This document shows positions 54,923-63,030 of a stretch of DNA of 64,000 bases, piece by piece. How positions within the stretch are numbered: position 1 is the stretch's first letter; every line of letters begins with the position of its first letter. The stretch is from Ruminococcus sp. (GTDB taxonomy: Bacteria; Bacillota; Clostridia; Oscillospirales; Ruminococcaceae): the NCBI GenBank assembly GCA_029060305.1, contig JAIDUG010000036.1, positions 1 through 64,000 on the forward strand. Direction: 5' to 3'. A model generated the notes under the pieces. It saw nothing but the letters and a program-made list of their open reading frames with translations, had not been told where the DNA came from and did no database searches. The translations under genes were made by a program, and so were the position numbers.

Positions 54923-55533
54923 TGTTTTTTCTGAAAGGTATACTGATTGGACTGATTTTCGGAGTTCCGGCAGGTGCAATCGGAGCATTATGTGTGCAGA
55001 GAAGTTTTCTGTATGGTACAAAAGGTGGTATGATAACCGGTTTCGGTTCGTCAATAGCCGACACCTTTTATGCAACGGTCGGAGCTTTCGGGGTCAGGGT
55101 TATTTCGGATTTCCTTACAGAATATCAGACAGTTATACATCTGCTTGGTGGTTTACTGATTCTTGCTATGGGCATTTCTATTTTGCGGAAAAAGAAAATA
55201 TCCGATGCAGAAAATAAAGACAATATGAGTTATCTGACAATGTTTATGTCAGCACTGGGAGTAGGTATCACCAACCCTGTTGCATTGATTGCGTTTCTGT
55301 TTGCTTTTTCTTATTTCGGAATTAATGATAAACAAGGAGTTATTTATAGTATAATACTTGTTACAGGAGTTTTTATAGGTACATTCATATGGTGGATAAT
55401 CCTGACATCAGTTACAAAAATAATAAAGAAAAAATATAACCTGAAAGTCTTTGACAGGATTAACAAAATATTCGGGATTATTATGATTAGTTTCGGTGTA
55501 ATACTGTTTATAAAAATAATTTTTAAAAGGTGA
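54919..55533 (+). CDS. LysE-family amino-acid exporter
   Basis: A 204-residue membrane protein with five or six helices of the LysE/RhtB family. The N-terminal segment (GILIGLIFGVPAGAIGALC) carries the family pattern with Gly and Pro. The ATG at 54919 overlaps the MalY stop. Substrate unknown; the neighbours suggest a sulphur-containing amino acid. Confidence 0.88.
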   Translation: MMFFLKGILIGLIFGVPAGAIGALCVQRSFLYGTKGGMITGFGSSIADTFYATVGAFGVRVISDFLTEYQTVIHLLGGLLILAMGISILRKKKISDAENKDNMSYLTMFMSALGVGITNPVALIAFLFAFSYFGINDKQGVIYSIILVTGVFIGTFIWWIILTSVTKIIKKKYNLKVFDRINKIFGIIMISFGVILFIKIIFKR

Positions 55534-55538
55534 TTATT

Positions 55539-56078
55539 ATGGGTAAAAAAGTTTTGATTATTTCAACAAGTCCGAGAAAAAACGGCAACTCTGCAAAACT
55601 TGCGGAAGAGTTCGGAAAAGGTGCAGTTGAATCCGGAAACGAAGTAGAATTTATTTCACTTCACGATAAGACAATAGGTTTCTGTAAAGGCTGTATGGTG
55701 TGTGGCGAAACACAGAGGTGCGTTATACATGACGATGCTGATATTATCAGAGAAAAGATGTTACATTCTGACGTTATTGTTTTTGCCACCCCGATTTATT
55801 ATTATGAAATGAGTGGTCAGATGAAAACAATGCTTGACAGAGCCAATCCGTTGTATTCCGCAGACTATTCTTTCCGTGATATATATATGTTGTCTACAGC
55901 AGGGGAAGATGAGGATTTTGTTCCGCAACGTGCTTTAAGCGGTCTCGAGGGCTGGATAGAATGTTTTGAAAAGGCACATCTTGCAGGTTCACTTTTCTGT
56001 GGTGGCGTAACTGATACCGGTGATATTGCAGAAAATCCCAAACTGAAAGAATCTTATAATATGGGCAAATCGGTTTGA
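55539..56078 (+). CDS. Flavodoxin-like NAD(P)H-dependent oxidoreductase
   Basis: A 179-residue FMN-binding protein. ISTSPRKNGNSAKLAEEFGK is the phosphate loop; FCKGCMVCGETQRCVIHDDA has the Cys-rich segment of iron-sulphur-flavoprotein-like enzymes; VIVFATPIYYYEMSGQMKTM is the flavin loop. It resembles the protein at 30642 but is not a close copy. ATG 55539 follows AAAAGGTGAT. Last gene of the LysR-linked operon. Confidence 0.9.
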   Translation: MGKKVLIISTSPRKNGNSAKLAEEFGKGAVESGNEVEFISLHDKTIGFCKGCMVCGETQRCVIHDDADIIREKMLHSDVIVFATPIYYYEMSGQMKTMLDRANPLYSADYSFRDIYMLSTAGEDEDFVPQRALSGLEGWIECFEKAHLAGSLFCGGVTDTGDIAENPKLKESYNMGKSV

Positions 56079-56124
56079 TATTATATCGCTGACAGATTAG
56101 CTTACAATACCTTATGAACTTAAT

Positions 56125-56166
56125 AAAAATCCTTATGTTACTGTTATGTAATCATAAGGATTTTTT
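56125..56166. terminator. Bidirectional terminator
   Basis: AAAAATCCTTATG pairs with CATAAGGATTTTT around a 15-base loop. It ends the operon and the convergent gene at 56187. Confidence 0.85.
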
Positions 56167-56186
56167 ATTTCAGCAAAAAAAGTCAA

Positions 56187-57290
56187 TTATTTTATTCGGG
56201 CATCCGGATTTATACTGTAGCGGTCTGATACCATTTCAATAATATCGAGCATTTGTTCTGTCAGCTTGTTTTCGGCATCACTATAGAGTTGTATTTCAGA
56301 TTCGTTAAGTGTTTCATAGTCCTGATAATTCAAAAGTTCGGGAAATGATAGGGGCATTGCTGTAAAAATTTTTCTTCTGATATTCATCGGAATATTTTCA
56401 TTCGGTTCACAGTGAATGTAATACCATTCACTCAGCGGAGAGAGATTTGCAAAAAAGAAATCACATAATTTTATATCCACATCATCATCGTCAGCATAAC
56501 TTCTTTGAAGGTGGTCATATAATTCCAGTTCAGACTGATACAGATTGAAATTTTTTCCGTTGTTTTTATAAATATTGTAATTCTGATACTGAAACATTAT
56601 TTTGAGATTTGGCAAGAAATGTTTTCTTTTCCTCATCACACCCTGTTTTCTGGTAAGTACGGAATAAATTATGTAGGGTTTTAAAACTTTCAGTTTTTCG
56701 TCACTGTTAATTTGTATCAGCAGGGCGTTGAGATTTTCTTTATAAATAGCATTTCTGGTATTTTTATATAAAAAAGTATGTTGTATGGTAAGATGATACA
56801 AAAAATCTGTTTCTTCCTTACAATCAATATTTTTTACACATCTCGGCTTTTTAAGGTACTCCCTTATTTCAGCTATTTTTTTATGATATTCAATCTGATA
56901 TTCAAGAAATTCTGATAACTCCTGAATAAGTTTCTTCTGCTGGAAATATATTCTTATTTCCTGTTCTTTTGTATGGTCAGAAGAATTTATTTCATTAATT
57001 AGACCGACATCTGTCATAATACAGAAATAAAGATAATGCAACTCAGGGTTGTTATACTGCTCACTGATACGCTCAATCAGGTCATAACACATAACAACAA
57101 GATTTTCCTTTCCTATAGAATACTTTGAAAGCAGATTATTGAATTTTTCTTTGAATTGTTTTACACAATTCCAAGCCTTATCCAAATTAGTATTATGATT
57201 TTTCAGAAAATCTTTGAAAGGCACATAATTATCCGCCTCTTTATCAATGTATTTTAAAATTTCATAGTCATAATTGTATGGCATATTCAT
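56187..57290 (-). CDS. Hypothetical helical protein
   Basis: A 367-residue soluble protein, mainly helical, rich in Lys, Glu, Asn and Tyr, with no motif I recognise. ATG 57290 follows AGGATA. It stands alone behind an AT-rich upstream region. The composition differs from core genes to the left and marks the start of an accessory stretch. Confidence 0.75.
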   Translation of the reverse strand: MNMPYNYDYEILKYIDKEADNYVPFKDFLKNHNTNLDKAWNCVKQFKEKFNNLLSKYSIGKENLVVMCYDLIERISEQYNNPELHYLYFCIMTDVGLINEINSSDHTKEQEIRIYFQQKKLIQELSEFLEYQIEYHKKIAEIREYLKKPRCVKNIDCKEETDFLYHLTIQHTFLYKNTRNAIYKENLNALLIQINSDEKLKVLKPYIIYSVLTRKQGVMRKRKHFLPNLKIMFQYQNYNIYKNNGKNFNLYQSELELYDHLQRSYADDDDVDIKLCDFFFANLSPLSEWYYIHCEPNENIPMNIRRKIFTAMPLSFPELLNYQDYETLNESEIQLYSDAENKLTEQMLDIIEMVSDRYSINPDARIK

Positions 57291-57411
57291 TTTTTATCCT
57301 AATCCTTTCAGGAAATTTTTTATTGTAAATATATTATACATCTTTGATACAATAATTGCAAGTTTAAAAAAAGCACCGTATATGAATAAAATGTTTACAA
57401 ATTTATTAAAG

Positions 57412-57440
57412 TTGACAAAATAAAATATCTTTTATATAAT
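57412..57440 (+). promoter_or_regulatory. Consensus promoter for the 57.6-58.8 kb genes
   Basis: TTGACA, 17 bases, TATAAT, a full consensus. The first start codon lies about 165 bases downstream. I see no clear structure in the leader. Confidence 0.75.
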
Positions 57441-57608
57441 GATATTCAGATAATAAGTATTTTACATAAATAACTATAATATGGAATGTCATGAAACAAA
57501 AATCTGAAAGTAAGAAGATTTTTTTATAACTGCCTGTATAGTAATTTTTTGATATTCTGAATAACAAAGGTGTTGTAAGCAAGAAAAATACCTAAATTTC
57601 CGTTAAAA

Positions 57609-57893
57609 ATGGCAAACGGTGCAAATGTACGCAATATTGAGAAATTGTGTAAAAATGCTGATATAGAAAGTATGGTTAATTATTTTTTGAACGGAACAAT
57701 TTTAAAATGGTGTAAATCATATGGATATAATGATTTAGTCGGGGAGCTTCTTGAATTAAACGATACTTTAATATCGAAACTGTATGAGATTTTTGGTATC
57801 GAAATAAATCCGGAAGAACTGGAAGATTTTCTTCGTAAGTACGACGAGTTATTTAATAATTATTCAAACCTTGTAGAATATAAGATGTTATAA
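57609..57893 (+). CDS. Small protein with a clostridial N-terminal module
   Basis: A 94-residue protein. The stretch NGANVRNIEKLCKNADIESM and its continuation (VNYFLNGTILKWCKSYGYND) resemble a module I remember from the N-terminus of larger clostridial proteins, where it comes before variable domains. Here it stands almost alone, with a helical tail. No good ribosome site precedes ATG 57609. Function is unknown. It leads two further short genes. Confidence 0.6.
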   Translation: MANGANVRNIEKLCKNADIESMVNYFLNGTILKWCKSYGYNDLVGELLELNDTLISKLYEIFGIEINPEELEDFLRKYDELFNNYSNLVEYKML

Positions 57894-57900
57894 AATAACC

Positions 57901-58155
57901 TTGTCGTCAGTTGAAGAAGATAATGAGACTATAAAATATTTTGAATTAGAGGTTTGTAATCAGTTTACTGATGTTTATTTGAAATATATTGTTAAATATC
58001 AGGATATTGAAGATTTGAATAATACAGCTAAAAATAATTTATTTTTTGATAAAGTATACGAAATAATTAAAAGTATTGATGATGTATCATCTTGTTGCGG
58101 AGAGATTGATTTCTTCAGTAGTGGCGGTTATGGCTATGAATTGGAGTTGATTTAA
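57901..58155 (+). CDS. Small hypothetical protein
   Basis: An 84-residue acidic protein (start YFELEVCNQFTDVYLKYIV; a CC pair and SSGGYGYELE at the end). The only start in frame is TTG 57901, without a clear site, seven bases after the preceding stop, so it may depend on translational coupling. Its stop overlaps the next start (TAATG). Family unknown. Confidence 0.5.
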   Translation: MSSVEEDNETIKYFELEVCNQFTDVYLKYIVKYQDIEDLNNTAKNNLFFDKVYEIIKSIDDVSSCCGEIDFFSSGGYGYELELI

Positions 58156-58808
58156 TGAATGATACTATACTTTCGATTGGGTCAGAATCTTTATTTTTCG
58201 GTGAAAAATATACAATAGAGGATTTTGAAATTTTAATGGTGGTTTTGTCGGCACTTACATGGCAGAAATATAATGGCAATATAAAACTTGTAGCCGACGA
58301 AAAGGTACTTGAATATTTTCAAAGTAAAAATTTGCTTTTATTATGGAATGGCGGAAGTGAATTACTTGAAGTTAAAGAATCTTTCAGTGCTAAGACTTTT
58401 TGGGCAGTCGGAAAACTGTATGCTTTTAAACAACAGAATTTACCCATAGCTGTTATAGATACTGATTTTATTGTGTGGAAAAATATATATAAATTGATTT
58501 CCGGTGAGGTGGTAACTGCACACGAAGAAGAAATCAGTGATGTTTATCCCTCAGAAGAATATTTCAGAATGGACGATACTTATAATTTTAAAAATCTGTC
58601 GTGGAATGTCAACCTTTATAATACAGCTTTTTTGTATATCAAAGATATGATTTTTAAAGAGTATTATATTTTCCAGTCGATTAATTTTATTCGTAACTGT
58701 CTTGAAAGTAGAAATAATGTAATCAGTATGGTATTCGCAAAGCAGAGACTTCTGGCAATGTATGCGAATCAATGGGATATAAATATACATTACGTAACGA
58801 TACAATAA
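58155..58808 (+). CDS. Glycosyltransferase-like hypothetical protein
   Basis: A 217-residue protein. The segment NLPIAVIDTDFIVWKNI resembles the DxD-bearing strand of nucleotide-sugar transferases, with TAHEEE further on, so a glycosyltransferase-like fold is possible. The C-terminus seems short for that fold. It starts at the TAATG overlap with the preceding gene and ends before a terminator. Confidence 0.6.
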   Translation: MNDTILSIGSESLFFGEKYTIEDFEILMVVLSALTWQKYNGNIKLVADEKVLEYFQSKNLLLLWNGGSELLEVKESFSAKTFWAVGKLYAFKQQNLPIAVIDTDFIVWKNIYKLISGEVVTAHEEEISDVYPSEEYFRMDDTYNFKNLSWNVNLYNTAFLYIKDMIFKEYYIFQSINFIRNCLESRNNVISMVFAKQRLLAMYANQWDINIHYVTIQ

Positions 58809-58931
58809 AACGTAAGAAATTCTGTTCAAGATGTGCTAAAAGGATTAAAACAGATTTTCCCGAAATGGTTTCCATATTATCGGAAATATCTCAGACAGCC
58901 AAATATTTTTTATAATGAGAGAATGATTTAA

Positions 58932-58964
58932 AAAAATCCCCTACCTTTAAAGGCAGGGGATTTT
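58932..58964 (+). terminator. Terminator
   Basis: AAAATCCCCTACCTTT pairs with AGGCAGGGGATTTT (one mismatch), followed by ATTATTTT. It ends the 57.6-58.8 kb transcript. Confidence 0.8.
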
Positions 58965-59030
58965 ATTATTTTGGCTTATGAAAAATACCAGTAATCAAGG
59001 TCAACATCTCAGTCTGATATAAATGAATTT

Positions 59031-59507
59031 TTATGTAATTGTTTTTTTATATTCTTCCTCAAATGCATATACTATAGACATGAGATGTATCTGTTCCCTG
59101 ACAGGCAGGTTTTCAAAAACTCTTATAAGTTCCTTAGTATTTTCGCTGAGTTCATTTTCGTTTTTTATTTCTATATGTTCAAAACTGAGACGGTTTGTAT
59201 AAAAAGAAGCGTTTAACATATGTTCATTTTTAATACCATTTACTTCAAAGTTCTGACTGTCGATTATTGTGGGATTCTGATTGTTTGTACCTATTATTGA
59301 TTTGGAAATATTGTCTTCCATGCCTTTCAGCAGAAAGTCCGTTGACACTCCCAGAAAATCCGATATGCGAATAATTACCTCACCGTTGGGAATAGTGCCG
59401 TTTTTCCAGTTTGTCACATTGCTTTTGCTTATTGCAAGATTCGTGGTCAGCCCTGTAACAGTAATATTACGCATTTTACAGGCTTTTACTAATTGGTCAA
59501 AAAACAT
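59031..59507 (-). CDS. XRE-family repressor
   Basis: A 158-residue regulator. The N-terminal helix-turn-helix (GLTTNLAISKSNVTNWKNGT; IIRISDFLGVSTDFLLKG) is of the phage-repressor type. The C-terminal part, with LSENTKELIRVFENLPVREQ, is a helical dimerisation-type segment. ATG 59507 follows AGGAGG. It faces a short gene across a promoter region with three related 15-base sites, so it probably represses that gene and itself. Confidence 0.9.
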   Translation of the reverse strand: MFFDQLVKACKMRNITVTGLTTNLAISKSNVTNWKNGTIPNGEVIIRISDFLGVSTDFLLKGMEDNISKSIIGTNNQNPTIIDSQNFEVNGIKNEHMLNASFYTNRLSFEHIEIKNENELSENTKELIRVFENLPVREQIHLMSIVYAFEEEYKKTIT

Positions 59508-59530
59508 AATAAACCTCCTGAAAAATTTAT

Positions 59531-59598
59531 GTACAAATCACAAAGTTCTGCAAAATGTACTTTTTATAGTTGACGTGTTCTGTAATTTGTACTATAAT
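59531..59598. promoter_or_regulatory. Divergent promoter region with repeated operator
   Basis: The plus promoter TTGACG, 17 bases, TATAAT (59570-59598) reads toward 59746. On the minus strand TTGCAG, 17 bases, ATAAAT reads toward the repressor gene. Sites TTCTGCAAAATGTAC (59546-59560) and TTCTGTAATTTGTAC (59578-59592) are direct repeats 32 bases apart. GTACAAATCACAAAG (59531-59545) is an inverted third copy. They overlap both promoters, as expected for an XRE repressor switch. Confidence 0.7.
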
Positions 59599-59745
59599 GT
59601 ATTTTAAGGTGATATATGGAAAAATAACTATTTCTATAATATTTTACCATAATAAGCACGAAAAGTAAAGAGAAAGGAGAGATTTTTTATACCAATTGTT
59701 TGTTTAAATATTTGAATTATATTAACGGAAAGGAAGTGAAGCTAT

Positions 59746-59925
59746 ATGAACGAACTGGACAGGCTTTCGGATTACATACTCAGAAATTGTGTTATGATTG
59801 CATCATATACGGCGATTGATTCCTACACAAGACCCATACACGCTTTTGAGGTTGATTTTGACAACAATATCTTGCTTGTTATTCTTGACAGCAATAATCA
59901 CTGTACAGGCATTATCCGCAAATAA
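59746..59925 (+). CDS. Small protein opposite the XRE repressor
   Basis: A 59-residue protein (MNELDRLSDYILRNCVMIAS at the start, NNHCTGIIRK at the end), starting at ATG 59746 behind AAGGAAG. It has its own promoter overlapping the repeated operator and ends at a hairpin. No family is recognised. The alternation of VDF, LLVIL and TGII suggests a small beta-rich fold. It is probably the gene silenced by the repressor. Confidence 0.65.
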   Translation: MNELDRLSDYILRNCVMIASYTAIDSYTRPIHAFEVDFDNNILLVILDSNNHCTGIIRK

Positions 59926-59930
59926 GAAGA

Positions 59931-59955
59931 TTCCCCGTACTTTAAAATACGGGGA
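59931..59955. terminator. Hairpin between convergent genes
   Basis: CCCCGTA pairs with TACGGGG around CTTTAAAA, just after the small gene and before the end of the repeat protein gene. Confidence 0.7.
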
Positions 59956-59962
59956 TAATCTG

Positions 59963-60787
59963 TCATCTTCTGTAATGGATTTTAGTACGTTCAGGGAATA
60001 CTCCTTTAATTTTTCCTCTGAGATGTGCAGGCACTGAGGCAGTTTTAAGTTCGCTACAACCATAAAAAGCATTATTTCTGATACTTGTAACACTATTTGG
60101 AATGGTAATACTTTTAAGTCTGTAACAATAAGAAAAAGCCAAATCTCCGATACTTGTTATACTCTTAGGAATAGTAATACTTGTAAGTCCGCTACAACCC
60201 GAAAAAGTCAAATTTCTGATAATTTTTATACTCTTAGGAATAGTAATACTTGTAAGTCCGCTACAACCATAAAAAGCAATGTTTCCAATATATGTAACAC
60301 TATCCGGAATATTAATACTTTTAAGTCCGCTACAATTCCAAAAAGCCGCATATTCGATACGTGTTACACTGTTTGGAATATTAATACTTGTAATATTTTT
60401 GCAATAATCAAAAGCTCTATTTCCTATAGTATGAACATTTTCAGGTATAAATACGTCTGTAACCCCTACTTTTTCTTTATACTTTGTAAGTACACCATTC
60501 TTGATTATAAATTGTGTATTATTAGAGGTATTAGTTGGTTTTGTATTATTATGGGTGTTAACTGTTTTATTATTATTATTATTATTAGTTTTAATTATTT
60601 TTGTTTCAGTGTTAATTGGTTTTGGTTTATAGTAATCGCACAAATGAACAGAACTTGAATCGCATCCCTCGCCAGAGTAAAAACCTTTATTGATAAGGCA
60701 TTTTTTATCTTTATAATGTATACAACTATTTGGTGTACGAGTTGTGCATAATATGTATCCTGTTGCGTATTGACTGTAACTTGACAT
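59963..60787 (-). CDS. BspA-type leucine-rich repeat protein with Cys-rich head
   Basis: A 274-residue protein. The first 60 residues form a Cys-rich module (CTTRTPNSCIHYKDKKC; GEGCDSSSVHLCDYYKPK). A Thr/Asn-rich linker follows, then six or seven BspA-type leucine-rich repeats of 23 residues (SITIPKSITSIGDLAFSYCY pattern). No signal peptide is seen, unusual for this repeat type. ATG follows GGAGG. The head is shared with the 70-residue protein just upstream. Confidence 0.85.
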   Translation of the reverse strand: MSSYSQYATGYILCTTRTPNSCIHYKDKKCLINKGFYSGEGCDSSSVHLCDYYKPKPINTETKIIKTNNNNNNKTVNTHNNTKPTNTSNNTQFIIKNGVLTKYKEKVGVTDVFIPENVHTIGNRAFDYCKNITSINIPNSVTRIEYAAFWNCSGLKSINIPDSVTYIGNIAFYGCSGLTSITIPKSIKIIRNLTFSGCSGLTSITIPKSITSIGDLAFSYCYRLKSITIPNSVTSIRNNAFYGCSELKTASVPAHLRGKIKGVFPERTKIHYRR

Positions 60788-60809
60788 AGCATTATTCCTC
60801 CATTAGTAA

Positions 60810-61022
60810 TTATTTTTTCGTTATTTTTGGCTCATAGCATTCGCAATAAGAAGCAGAAGTACTACTACATTTCTGTCCATAGTAATAGCTTTTCTTTGCA
60901 AAACACATTTTACCGGCATAATGTATGCAACTACTTGGACTGCAATATATTTCGTCATATTTAAATGATTCAAAATGTGAGAATGTACCAAAACTGTTTC
61001 CTTTACTGGATTTTATTGACAT
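60810..61022 (-). CDS. Stand-alone Cys-rich module protein
   Basis: A 70-residue protein, with ATG after AAAGGAGG. It matches the head of the gene at 59963: both have SCIHY, K-x-C, a Tyr- and Gly-bearing stretch, C-x-S-x-S, and a final C-x-x-Y with PK. Five or six conserved Cys suggest a metal site or disulphides. The gene lies 22 bases upstream of its partner, so the pair is probably co-transcribed. Family unknown. Confidence 0.75.
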   Translation of the reverse strand: MSIKSSKGNSFGTFSHFESFKYDEIYCSPSSCIHYAGKMCFAKKSYYYGQKCSSTSASYCECYEPKITKK

Positions 61023-61104
61023 AACATTCCTCCTTTATGATTATTTACTTCAACAAAACAAAAATATTATGTATATATTATACTATTTTTTTACAGCATT
61101 GTCA

Positions 61105-61300
<196 letters not shown>

Positions 61301-61410
61301 AATATTTATAGAATGAAGTGTTTTTTAAATCTGCTTTGTTGTAGCTTATGTCTATATTATACTTTGATTTCCGCCAACAATCAAATATTTGACTTTTCTG
61401 ATAGAATATG

Positions 61411-63030
61411 CTATTCAGTGAGTTCTTTTCTGCGGTGTACTTCTTGTGTGAGGTCGTCGAAATAAGCCTGAGAATTGATTTTTCCGTACTCCTCAACGTA
61501 TTCATTCCACATACTGTTGAAATCTTCCGTCATTACTATGCGTGGTAGATACTGGTGTTTCAGTTGGTCAATCTGTTTCATAGCTTTTCCCGATTCGGAA
61601 TTTTCGTCAGGTGTGTAACTCCACATAGGATACCACGGAGAATTTTCTTCTGCTTTGTTCAGCATTTCTACGAATGTCTTTACTCCGTAAGCGTCGAAAC
61701 ATCTTTTCACATCATCGGAAAGGTTTTTATAAAATTCGCTCGGCTGACTGCTCGGACAATAAGCGTTTATACCGTCGGGATTCATTCCGAAATAGTACGG
61801 AAAATAGTTATACAGACAGATATGTTTTTTTGCGTAATCAGGGTCACGCCATTTTTTCGCCTGTTTTTTTGTCTGATAAAAAATGCCGTTTTCGTCAACT
61901 TTGTAGTCAATGTCCTTTACTCCCCAGAAACGCAATGTAAGAATTTCCGGAGAGAGCAGGTCATTCAGAAACTGCAATGCACCTTCTATATCGTTGCAAC
62001 TTGTGGTGATTCCGAGACCTGTGGAGTCGTTGAATGACGAAACGGAATGATATTGTCCCTGAATATTTTTGTCTGCTGTTATGCTGAGCGGAATATATGT
62101 ACATTCCGGCGGAAGTTCAGCAACGGAGCTGTTGAAATTCCAGTTTTGGTCTACCATTCCGAGAACATTTCCGGTAGCAAGTTTGGAATAATACTGGTCG
62201 CTTGTAAGTACGAAACATTCAGGGTCTATAATACCTTTGCTGTATTCTTCATTCAGTTTTCTGAACCATTTTTCAGCAGTAGGGGAAAGGTTATAGTCGG
62301 TAGCTTCGAGTATTTCAGGGTCAACTATACATGAACCGTCATTCGGGTAACCGTCAAGAAACATCGGCGGATTGTCAAGGCTGAAGAAAAATGAATCATT
62401 TGCGAGTATTTCATAACCGATATATGATGTACCGTCCGAAGAAGTCGGATTTGCTTTCAGATAGTTTTCGATGAGGTCGAAATATTCGTCCACAGTCTTT
62501 ATTTCGGGGTAACCTGCCCATTCAAGTACACGTACCTGTATCCAGAAAGCCTCGTCATTGTGATTTGTAGCCGTATCATGTCCGTAACAGCTTGAAAACA
62601 GTGGTATGTAATATATATGTCCGTCCCGATTGCGAATTCTGTTCCATTCACTTTCCGAATAGAATTTTTTTATATTCGGATAATTGTCCCAGTAGTTATC
62701 AATTGGAATGAATATCCCAGAATTTATGAGTTTACGACAGTTTTCGCTGTCGGGTACAAGAAAATCAGGATATTTGTTGGAGACCATCATATCACTGAAA
62801 ACTGCTGATAAATCTTCCTGTTCTTTCAGCCACGTTTCCTTGCACATAGCACCGGTTTTTTCTGCGATAATCTGCTGAATGTCATTGTCTTTGCTTATGT
62901 CAGTTCCTCTTGCTCCGAAAAAACTTGTATAGACACGGATTTCCTTTTGAGTTTCTGTTTTTCCGCAGTTGGTTGTAGAAAACATCATAATTCCGGATAA
63001 TGCCAATGCAGATATTTTTTTCAGTTTCAT
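61411..63030 (-). CDS. Extracellular solute-binding lipoprotein (family 1 type)
   Basis: Substrate-binding protein of an ABC importer, 539 residues, LplA-like. The signal peptide ends in the lipobox-like STTNC. The mature protein contains IRVYTSFFGARGTDIS and aromatic-rich stretches (YPNIKKFYSESEWNRI; YYIPLFSSCYGHD) typical of oligosaccharide binders. ATG 63030 overlaps the TGA of the preceding gene. The permease genes are not in the window. The ligand is probably a sugar polymer, by family analogy. Confidence 0.85.
   Translation of the reverse strand: MKLKKISALALSGIMMFSTTNCGKTETQKEIRVYTSFFGARGTDISKDNDIQQIIAEKTGAMCKETWLKEQEDLSAVFSDMMVSNKYPDFLVPDSENCRKLINSGIFIPIDNYWDNYPNIKKFYSESEWNRIRNRDGHIYYIPLFSSCYGHDTATNHNDEAFWIQVRVLEWAGYPEIKTVDEYFDLIENYLKANPTSSDGTSYIGYEILANDSFFFSLDNPPMFLDGYPNDGSCIVDPEILEATDYNLSPTAEKWFRKLNEEYSKGIIDPECFVLTSDQYYSKLATGNVLGMVDQNWNFNSSVAELPPECTYIPLSITADKNIQGQYHSVSSFNDSTGLGITTSCNDIEGALQFLNDLLSPEILTLRFWGVKDIDYKVDENGIFYQTKKQAKKWRDPDYAKKHICLYNYFPYYFGMNPDGINAYCPSSQPSEFYKNLSDDVKRCFDAYGVKTFVEMLNKAEENSPWYPMWSYTPDENSESGKAMKQIDQLKHQYLPRIVMTEDFNSMWNEYVEEYGKINSQAYFDDLTQEVHRRKELTE

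Noticed and set aside
61411-61505. Poly-Lys frame on the minus strand at 61233-61505
   Set aside because: It is generated by the homopolymer tract and ends inside the solute-binding gene.
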